A stretch of DNA of 64,000 nucleotides from Methanoculleus horonobensis (GTDB taxonomy: Archaea > Halobacteriota > Methanomicrobia > Methanomicrobiales > Methanoculleaceae). Position 1 is the first letter of the stretch, and every line of letters begins with the position of its first letter. The notes below the pieces were generated by a model. That model saw only the letters and a list, made by a program, of their open reading frames with translations, was not told the DNA's origin and did not search any database. The position numbers and the translations under genes are program-made. Below, piece after piece: positions 58,091 to 64,000 of the stretch. The DNA lies in contig NZ_BCNY01000015.1 of the NCBI RefSeq assembly GCF_001602375.1, positions 310,001 to 374,000 of the forward strand, given 5' to 3'.

Positions 58091-58452
58091 GGGGACGTCT
58101 TCTCCTCTTCCGGCTCCTCGTCACCCGTAGCCAGGATCTCGTCGAGACCCACGTAGATCGGGAAGACCTCGTGGACACCCGCGAGCAGGAAGACCTTGTA
58201 GACATCGGGCTGGAGCGAGCAGAGCGCCATCTCTCCATCCACCCTCCTCAGAGCGCGGAACTTTCCGAGCAGCACCCTGAGACCGCTGCTGCTCATGTAG
58301 GCCGCCTTCTCCAGGTTCACGAGCACCCGTTTCCCGCCCCGCGCCAGCACCGCAGAAATTGCCGTATCCAGGCGCTCTGCCGATTCCGCATCGATTCTGC
58401 CGTCAACCGAGACGATTGCCGTATCGTCCCGCTCACTGACCGTTACGTCCAT
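58087..58452 (-). CDS. STAS-domain anti-sigma-antagonist-like protein
   Basis: A 121-residue STAS protein: MDVTVSERDDTAIVSVDGRI, DAESAERLDTAISAVLARGG, KRVLVNLEKAAYMSSSGLRV, LLGKFRALRRVDGEMALCSL, VYKVFLLAGVHEVFPIYVGL. The Ser in YMSSSGLRVL is the phosphorylation site of SpoIIAA-like antagonists. Archaea lack sigma factors, so it probably serves another partner-switch system. It overlaps the HEAT gene by 4 bases. ATG 58452 begins the domain; the longer frame is unrelated. Confidence 0.85.
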   Translation of the reverse strand: MDVTVSERDDTAIVSVDGRIDAESAERLDTAISAVLARGGKRVLVNLEKAAYMSSSGLRVLLGKFRALRRVDGEMALCSLQPDVYKVFLLAGVHEVFPIYVGLDEILATGDEEPEEEKTSP

Positions 58453-58535
58453 GATTTTTATCGGCGTGAAGAGGGGAAAAGCACTCGCTTTTTCACCGGG
58501 GCCTGCACCACAGTTACGCTTTTTGAAAAAAGAGG

Positions 58536-59711
58536 TCAGTGAGTCTGCCGGTAGTAATCCCACGCGTCGATAACGGTCCCGTTTGCAAAGATGCAGACGC
58601 CGTACTCGCTGCCGTCGGGGTTCTTCCGGATCTCGTAGGTGTGCCCCTGCTCGATGCACCAGACCGCGGCCGGGTTCGCGATGCCGGCACATGTGCTGCA
58701 CGCGGTGGAGATCCACGGGACGGCGATGACTTCGACCGGGGTTCCCCACTGCTGGATGGTCATGGTGTCGCGGGCGACTTCCCCGACGAAGGTGAGCCGC
58801 AGCCCGTCGACGCGGTAGGTCTCGGCGAGATCGAGCGGGAGGTAGCGCTCCCCGTCGTCGGCGACGATCCCGTAAAATCCGCCCTCGAGGTCGATATAGG
58901 TGACCGTCCCGGTCTTTGCGACGTAGGTCGCGTTCCCTGCCCTCTCGATGGCGATGACTTCAACGGGGGTGCCCCACTGCTGGATGGTCATGGTGTTCTC
59001 CTTGATCCGGGCGACGAACGTCACGTTCGTGCCGTCAGCCTGCCAAGACTCGTTCAGGTCGAGCGGGAGGTAGTTGCCGTCGTCGGCGACGAGGCCGTAG
59101 AACCCACCCTCGAGATCGATGTAGGTGACCGTGGCGTTCCCGGAGACGAGAAGGACGCCTTCAACCAGTTCGATCGACCGGATCTCCACAGGAATTCCCC
59201 ACATCCCGATCCCCGCGGCATCGTCCTGCACATCGGCGCTGAACTGCACTAAAAGACCGTCCTGCCGGTACTCCGCCGGAAGGTTTCCGGGCAGGAATTT
59301 CCTGCCGTCGTCGGTGACGAGGCCGTAGAACCCGCCCTCGAGGTCGATGTAGGTGACCGTAGCGTTCGCCGCGACCGTCCGGCGGGTGTCGCCCGCCGCG
59401 ATCTCGACTATCTCGACCGGCGTCCCCCACTGCTGGATGGTTGCCGTCTCGCTCGCGGGTTCGACGGCGAACGCGACACGGAGGCCGTCCTGCCGGCATT
59501 CTGTCGGGAGGTCGGCGGGGAGGTAGCGCTCGCCGTCATCGGCGACGATCCCGTAGAACCCGCCTTCAAGATCGACGAACGTGATCGTGCCGTTCCCGGA
59601 GATGCGAACGGCCGGCTCGTCCTCTCCTCCGGCAGCCATGCACCCGCATGCAGCGACAGCCCCGAAGAGAACGCAGAAGATTACCAGGTAGTTCGGATAG
59701 GATCCCGTCAT
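58536..59711 (-). CDS. Lipoprotein with four tandem repeats and C-terminal DUF333 domain
   Basis: A 391-residue lipoprotein: hydrophobic signal (YLVIFCVLFGAVAACG) with cysteines at CGC, four repeats of about 75 residues each with the core VTYIDLEGGFYGLVADDG and TIQQWGTPVEVIAI, and a DUF333 (putative hemolysin-type) end NPAAVWCIEQGHTYEIRKNP and GVCIFANGTVIDAW. ATG 59711 is used; TTG 59720 is in frame 9 bases earlier. The repeats resemble OB-fold-like beta barrels. DUF333 is found in secreted proteins including inhibitors, but its role is uncertain. The repeat number is unusual. Confidence 0.78.
   Translation of the reverse strand: MTGSYPNYLVIFCVLFGAVAACGCMAAGGEDEPAVRISGNGTITFVDLEGGFYGIVADDGERYLPADLPTECRQDGLRVAFAVEPASETATIQQWGTPVEIVEIAAGDTRRTVAANATVTYIDLEGGFYGLVTDDGRKFLPGNLPAEYRQDGLLVQFSADVQDDAAGIGMWGIPVEIRSIELVEGVLLVSGNATVTYIDLEGGFYGLVADDGNYLPLDLNESWQADGTNVTFVARIKENTMTIQQWGTPVEVIAIERAGNATYVAKTGTVTYIDLEGGFYGIVADDGERYLPLDLAETYRVDGLRLTFVGEVARDTMTIQQWGTPVEVIAVPWISTACSTCAGIANPAAVWCIEQGHTYEIRKNPDGSEYGVCIFANGTVIDAWDYYRQTH
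58704..59603 (-). repeat. Four tandem repeats of about 225 bases (about 75 aa)
   Basis: Within the lipoprotein gene. Each unit contains T-(Y/F)-(I/V)-D-LEGGFYG-(L/I)-V and ends GTPVE-V/I. They diverged at the ends but keep the core motif, which suggests internal duplication of one domain. Confidence 0.7.
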
Positions 59712-59832
59712 AGGCTTCAACAGAAATACATTACCCGGTCAGAGGTAAGTAGGTTTCCTTAACTACGAACAAATTCGGACTTATTTGACGGGAAAGCCAT
59801 GTATCGGGTGAAAAAAGGATCGAAGACGAGCG

Positions 59833-61659
59833 TCAGCGCCCCCCGACGCCGCCGCCCCCAAAGCCGCCGCCACCGCCGAACGACCCGCCGCCACCGAACC
59901 CGCCGCTGCCGCCGCCGCTCGACGGCGGGGAGTAGAGGACGATCGGGGCAAAGATCACCGGCATGTTCGAGTAGAGGGGCACCCCGACGTCGGGGAGGTT
60001 GATACGCAGGTTCTTCATCGCCTCCTCCACCTTATCGCCGAGGCCGAGCGCCGTCCCGTAGACCAGCCACTCCCCCCACATCGAGAGGTCGGCGGGGGAA
60101 TACTGCCGGATCAGCGCGAGATCCGAGAGGAAGTAGGAGAACGCGTCCCACTCGAGTTTCTCCTTGTAATGATCGCCCTTCCAGAACCCAAAGAGCGTCG
60201 AGGGGTAGAGGGCCGCGATCCCGACCTGGACCGCGGCGACGAAGGAGAGGATACCCGCCGGGATCAGGAGATAAGCCGCTCCCGGCGCGAAGATGAACGC
60301 GAGGATGGCAAGCCCGCACGGGATGGCACCGAGGAAGACGAGCGGGAGGATCATCGTCCGGCCGTCCTTGATATACCGGTGGGCGAGCGAGGCGTCCACG
60401 TCCCGGGTCAGGCCGGCAAGAGACTGCTGGTATTGCACGATCCGGTGCTGGTAGCCGGGGCTCCGCCGGGCGGTCCGGGCAAACTCCTCGAGTTCGGCGG
60501 TGTCCACGACGTGATCGTCGGCGATATTGCCGAGGAAGTTGAGCACCCGCTGCTCGTAGGGATCGGTCGATTCTCCCGAGACGATCCTGACCGTGACGCC
60601 TTTGCCGTCCGGCTTCTCCGTCACCACGATCTTCTTCTGCCGGTGAAGATCGAGGAGCGTCGCGTAGAACCCGTCTTCGTCGAAATCAAGTGCGTCGCCC
60701 TTGAAGAGGAGGTTCACCTGCCAGGGCTTGAGCGCGGTGTTCGGCGTGAAACTCAGGTACTCCGGCACGGTAAACTCTTTCTCCCTGCCGTAGCGGAGGT
60801 AGACGCCGAGAAGAATGAACGGCATCGCGAGGACGAGGACGGTCGCAAGGACGTAGAGGATGTTCGCCGCTGCATAGAGGACCGGAGGCCAGCGGTGAGC
60901 GTCAGCCGTCTGCTGCCGCACCTCCGGGACATATTCGGGGAACCCCTCGATCCCTTCCATGAAGGCGGGATCGAGGATCATCTCGATATTCAGCGCGTCG
61001 TCCTGCGGGGCGGCCCCCGTGACGACGACGGACTCCGCCGTCCGCTCGACCTCAAGGGTCGGGGGATACGTGTAGACCTCCTCGATCTGCCCGGCGAACG
61101 GCAGCGTGATCCGGAGGTTGCGGAAGGAGACGTGCTCGTCCACGAGTTTCAGGTTCAGGTGCGCCCATTCCTCGTCATACTCGATCGGCGGCCGGACGAT
61201 GTAGCGGTACTCCACCGTGTAGGTGCCCGGGGCGAAGTAGCCGGGGTTGTAGAGGCCCACCTCGCTATCGAACGCAAGGCCCCGGATCGCCGAGATATCG
61301 GACGGAGTCGGGTTCCCCGCGGCCATCCGCACCTCTCCCCAGTAATCCTTGACGTAGCCGAGGGTTCCGGGTGGGGCGGTCATTCCGACAAACTCGATAT
61401 GCGGCCGATCGATTGCGGAAAAAGCAAGCGGCGCGTCCCAGTAACGGAAGAGCATCCGGTACTCGCCCGCGGCGCGGACATCGTAGGTGTAGCGCTCGAT
61501 CAGGGTTCCGTTCTCGTAAAAGACCACATCGTAGTGCTCGACCTCCAGGCTCCCCCGGAAGAGGGCGGGGAGCGCGTTCGCTCCGACGACCGCCAGCACC
61601 CCGACAATCAGGGTGACGGCGAGGAGGGTGAGAATCTGCTGCCGCTCGGTTATCCGCAT
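59833..61659 (-). CDS. DUF2207 membrane protein with Gly-rich C-terminus
   Basis: A 608-residue protein: a signal helix (LLAVTLIVGVLAVVGANALP), an extracellular DUF2207-like domain (FYENGTLIERYTYDVRAAGE, VEYRYIVRPPIEYDEEWAHL), a cluster of membrane helices (LYVLATVLVLAMPFILLGVY, LVFLGAIPCGLAILAFIFAP), a soluble middle and a long Gly/Ser/Phe-rich end (GGSGGFGGGGSFGGGG). The DUF2207 family is commonly found beside LemA genes, as here. The role is unknown. ATG 61659 begins MRITERQQIL. It follows LemA by 6 bases. Confidence 0.85.
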   Translation of the reverse strand: MRITERQQILTLLAVTLIVGVLAVVGANALPALFRGSLEVEHYDVVFYENGTLIERYTYDVRAAGEYRMLFRYWDAPLAFSAIDRPHIEFVGMTAPPGTLGYVKDYWGEVRMAAGNPTPSDISAIRGLAFDSEVGLYNPGYFAPGTYTVEYRYIVRPPIEYDEEWAHLNLKLVDEHVSFRNLRITLPFAGQIEEVYTYPPTLEVERTAESVVVTGAAPQDDALNIEMILDPAFMEGIEGFPEYVPEVRQQTADAHRWPPVLYAAANILYVLATVLVLAMPFILLGVYLRYGREKEFTVPEYLSFTPNTALKPWQVNLLFKGDALDFDEDGFYATLLDLHRQKKIVVTEKPDGKGVTVRIVSGESTDPYEQRVLNFLGNIADDHVVDTAELEEFARTARRSPGYQHRIVQYQQSLAGLTRDVDASLAHRYIKDGRTMILPLVFLGAIPCGLAILAFIFAPGAAYLLIPAGILSFVAAVQVGIAALYPSTLFGFWKGDHYKEKLEWDAFSYFLSDLALIRQYSPADLSMWGEWLVYGTALGLGDKVEEAMKNLRINLPDVGVPLYSNMPVIFAPIVLYSPPSSGGGSGGFGGGGSFGGGGGFGGGGVGGR

Positions 61660-61665
61660 GGTTTA

Positions 61666-62241
61666 TCAGAACGCTATCGTCGGGACCCGTTCGATCTCCT
61701 CACCGAACTCCAGGTACTCGAGTTTCTGAAAGCCCATGACGCCGGCGATCAGGTTCGAGGGAACCGTGTCGGTCATGGTGTTGTACTGCTGGGCGATGTT
61801 GTTGTAGGTGTAGCGGTGCCGGGCGATCTCGTCCTCGACACCCTGGATCGCACCCATCAGGTTCTGCACCGTCTGGGAGGTCTTGAGATCGGGGTAGTTC
61901 TCCGCGACGGCGAGCAGCCGCCCGAGAACCGAGCGGGACTCGCGTTCGAGTTCGTTCAGGTCGCCCGGACCGGCGCTGCCGACGCGCGCGCGCATCTCGG
62001 TCACCCCGGTCAGGGTCTCCTTCTCGAAGGTTGCGTAACTCTTCACCGCGCCGAGGAGCTGCTCGATCATGTCCAGCCGCTTCTTCATCGCGACCTTCAC
62101 CTGCCCGACCGTCGCTTCGGCGGAGTTTTTGAGGGAGAAGAACCGGTTGTAGATGCCGACTGCCGCCGCCACGATGCCGATGACGATCAGCACCACGACG
62201 ACGATAAGGACAAGGGAGATGATGTCCAATGTTGTCACCAT
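61666..62241 (-). CDS. lemA: LemA-family protein
   Basis: A 191-residue protein with one N-terminal helix ([20 protein letters not shown]) and the helical LemA body: [62 protein letters not shown] and [20 protein letters not shown]. LemA proteins form coiled-coil bundles and often pair with DUF2207 genes. The function is unknown. Start ATG 62241 precedes the helix. Confidence 0.9.
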   Translation of the reverse strand: MVTTLDIISLVLIVVVVLIVIGIVAAAVGIYNRFFSLKNSAEATVGQVKVAMKKRLDMIEQLLGAVKSYATFEKETLTGVTEMRARVGSAGPGDLNELERESRSVLGRLLAVAENYPDLKTSQTVQNLMGAIQGVEDEIARHRYTYNNIAQQYNTMTDTVPSNLIAGVMGFQKLEYLEFGEEIERVPTIAF

Positions 62242-62365
62242 TACTCTATGTGCCCCGCGGCGTATTTAAGGAGTGACCCTTGAAACAGCACGGGGGAGCG
62301 AAAAAAACCGATACGGAAGGGATTGGGCGGTTCCCCGCTTTGACCGCGTTTCCACGATAAAACGG

Positions 62366-64000
62366 CTACTCGGCGATCTCCTCGCCGGAACTCACCATCG
62401 CCACGACGTTGCCGTCCGCGTCCCGCAGAAGGGCGTTGTGCCAGAGGATCGGCCGCTCCCGCCCGTCCCGCGTGACGACCGGACTCTCCTCGAACGGCGG
62501 AGGCTCGGCACCGCAGGCCACGAGACGGCTGAAGTTCTGCGCGAGCCGCTTCCGCAGCCGCTCGGGGACGACCGTCTCAAACCAGTTCTTTCCTGCGAGA
62601 TCTCTCTCGGTGTATCCCAGGATCTCGCTCGCCTTCCGGTTGACGAGGTCGATGGTGCCGTCCGCCCGGATCACCGCGATCACCACGCCCGCTGCCTCCA
62701 GGTACCCCTGCGCCCGGTCGCGCTCGGCGATCAGGAGAACCTCCGCGGCTGCGCGATCGGTGACGTCCTCGGCGATCCCGAGCATGTACTTCAGCATGCC
62801 CCGTGAGCTGAAGATCGGGATCTTCTTCACGGAGAGCGTCCGCCCGCCCCCGATCCGGATCTCTTTCTCAAGGGCGGCCGCCCGCTCCACCAGTTCCCGG
62901 TCTCCGTCGGCGAAGAAAGCCGCCATCTCCGGCGGGAAGATCTCCGCAGCCTGTCTTCCCGTCATCTCCTCCTGCGTCAACCCAAGGAACGTCTCGGCGG
63001 CCTTATTCGAGAAGACGAAGGTGTTTCCCTCCACCTCCCGAACGAAGACCATGCTCGGGATGTTGTTGACCACCGAGTAGAGGAACGACTTCCACTGGCC
63101 CACCCGCTTTGCGGCACGCGCCCGTTCGGTGACGTCGCGGCAGACCATCCGGTAGCCGGTGAAGTCGCCGATCACGTCGTAGACCGGCGTTGCGCTCACC
63201 TCGAGGACGACGGGGCTCCCGTCCCGATGGAGCATCGTCCATTCGAAGAGAACCCCCGGTCTTGGTTCGGCTAAAAGTGCGGCAAACTGTTCCCGAACCG
63301 GCTCCGCCTTCTCCGGGGGCATGAAGTCGCAGGGTGTCTTTCGGAGCATCTCTTCAGGTGCGTAGCCGAGGATCTCCCGGCTTTTCGGGCTGACATAGGT
63401 GAACGTGCAGATCTCGTCGACGTTCAGGATAAGGTCGCTGATGTTCTCGACGAGGCTCCTAAAGAGGAGCTCGCTCTCGCGCAGGGCCTCCTCCGCCCGC
63501 CGTCCCTCGGTGATCTCCTCGAGGATGATGGTGACGCCCGGCGCTCCGTCGTTGAAGACGGTGGGGAGGAACTTGATCCTGAAGAAGAGTTCCTCGTCGT
63601 GACGCAGGAACCGGAGTTCTTCGGTGACCTCGCGGCCGCCCAGGGCGTCGGTGATCCGGCTCCGTATCAGCGGGTGATCGAACGCGGCGAGCGGCGACGT
63701 CTCGATGGAGTTCCCGATGATGTCATCCCGCTCCCTCCCTGAAAACGAACAGACGGCATCGTTCGCCTGGACGATCCGGCGGTCCCGGTCGAGCACCAGC
63801 ACGAGATCCGACGAGAAGTTGAGCATGGCGGCGATGGGAACCCTCTGCGAGAGGTAGAAGACCTTGGCCTTCCCGTAGGTCTCCATCTCTACCTGGCCCG
63901 ATACCAGGAGGACATCGAGGTACCGGGAGACGGTGTTTCGATTGATCCCGACGGCGGCGGCAAGATCGGAGACCGACATGCCACGCGGGTGCTCTTTTAA
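62366..64000 (-). CDS. PAS-domain protein with N-terminal HTH (5' end outside window)
   Basis: A protein with an N-terminal winged-helix/HTH (MSVSDLAAAVGINRNTVSRY) followed by four PAS domains and a C-terminal PAS with VPERLRKRLAQNFSRL. The HTH starts upstream of ATG 63979, and the frame stays open to base 64000 (LKEHPRG), so the gene continues beyond the window and 62366-64000 is its 3' part (at least 545 residues). No histidine kinase domain is visible, so it is a DNA-binding PAS sensor, likely a transcription regulator. The Cys in the last PAS regions could bind a cofactor. Confidence 0.85.
   Translation of the reverse strand, partial: LKEHPRGMSVSDLAAAVGINRNTVSRYLDVLLVSGQVEMETYGKAKVFYLSQRVPIAAMLNFSSDLVLVLDRDRRIVQANDAVCSFSGRERDDIIGNSIETSPLAAFDHPLIRSRITDALGGREVTEELRFLRHDEELFFRIKFLPTVFNDGAPGVTIILEEITEGRRAEEALRESELLFRSLVENISDLILNVDEICTFTYVSPKSREILGYAPEEMLRKTPCDFMPPEKAEPVREQFAALLAEPRPGVLFEWTMLHRDGSPVVLEVSATPVYDVIGDFTGYRMVCRDVTERARAAKRVGQWKSFLYSVVNNIPSMVFVREVEGNTFVFSNKAAETFLGLTQEEMTGRQAAEIFPPEMAAFFADGDRELVERAAALEKEIRIGGGRTLSVKKIPIFSSRGMLKYMLGIAEDVTDRAAAEVLLIAERDRAQGYLEAAGVVIAVIRADGTIDLVNRKASEILGYTERDLAGKNWFETVVPERLRKRLAQNFSRLVACGAEPPPFEESPVVTRDGRERPILWHNALLRDADGNVVAMVSSGEEIAE

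Noticed and set aside
1-64000. CRISPR array, insertion sequence, prophage or replication origin
   Set aside because: No regularly spaced repeats, transposase, integrase, phage structural genes or ORB-type clusters were seen.

Overview
The window comes from a GC-rich methanogenic archaeon, most likely of the order Methanomicrobiales and Methanoculleus-like. The evidence is archaeal information genes (aIF1A, aEF1-beta, archaeal SRP RNA), methanogen cofactor genes (MfnE-type kinase for methanofuran, a coenzyme F390 synthetase), DUF3821-type S-layer proteins, archaeal TATA boxes (several placed for leaderless mRNAs) and T-tract terminators. I see no CRISPR array, insertion sequence or replication origin.

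Layout. 1-3.5 kb: the end of an operon of pilin-like proteins with archaeal class III signal peptides. 3.6-9 kb: aIF1A, a DUF2238 membrane protein, a YaeI-like phosphoesterase, an ATP-cone/nuclease fusion, ketopantoate reductase, BofA-like and transglutaminase-like proteins. 9-20.6 kb: a BaiN-type flavoprotein, two UbiA prenyltransferases flanking a degenerate RNase III-like protein and a DUF1294 protein, a secreted sugar dehydrogenase-cupredoxin fusion beside a cupredoxin fragment, a DUF2298 membrane protein and a siroheme reductase-like protein. 21-29 kb: a NifX/MinD iron-sulfur cluster, a Lon-like protease, a cysteine desulfurase and a phosphohexomutase. 29-35.8 kb is the most accessory stretch: an ATP-cone mini-protein with a structured leader, tRNA-Met, a resolvase-like nuclease, DUF134, a MntA-HepT toxin-antitoxin pair, an S-layer gene followed by a frameshifted pseudogene, a truncated PIN-like remnant and a chimeric inverted tRNA relic. 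35.8-42.6 kb: SulP and AI-2E transporters, then DUF2238, two SEC14/STAS proteins, PHP and cardiolipin synthase. 42.6-46 kb: a methyltransferase, SRP RNA, malate dehydrogenase, aEF1-beta, a zinc ribbon and MfnE. 46-64 kb: secreted phospholipase D-like protein, small regulators, an NCS1 permease with a frameshifted start, a glutaredoxin/ferredoxin-thioredoxin reductase pair, a metallo-beta-lactamase fusion, F390 synthetase, an SLC13 permease, S-layer-like, HEAT and STAS proteins, a four-repeat lipoprotein, DUF2207-LemA, and a PAS protein cut by the window edge.

How the genes work together. The strongest themes are the cell surface (pilins, DUF3821/S-layer proteins, cupredoxin enzyme, lipoproteins, lipid prenyltransferases and cardiolipin synthase), iron-sulfur and redox handling (NifX/MinD, NifS, siroheme protein, FTR-rubredoxin, glutaredoxin, F390), and small stress or defence modules. 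Several genes have starts that standard ATG/GTG/TTG prediction would miss (395, 3931), and several show frameshifts or truncation (31774-32832, 49226-49293, 14895-15260, 35480-35640). All functions are inferred from sequence reading; no database search was run.
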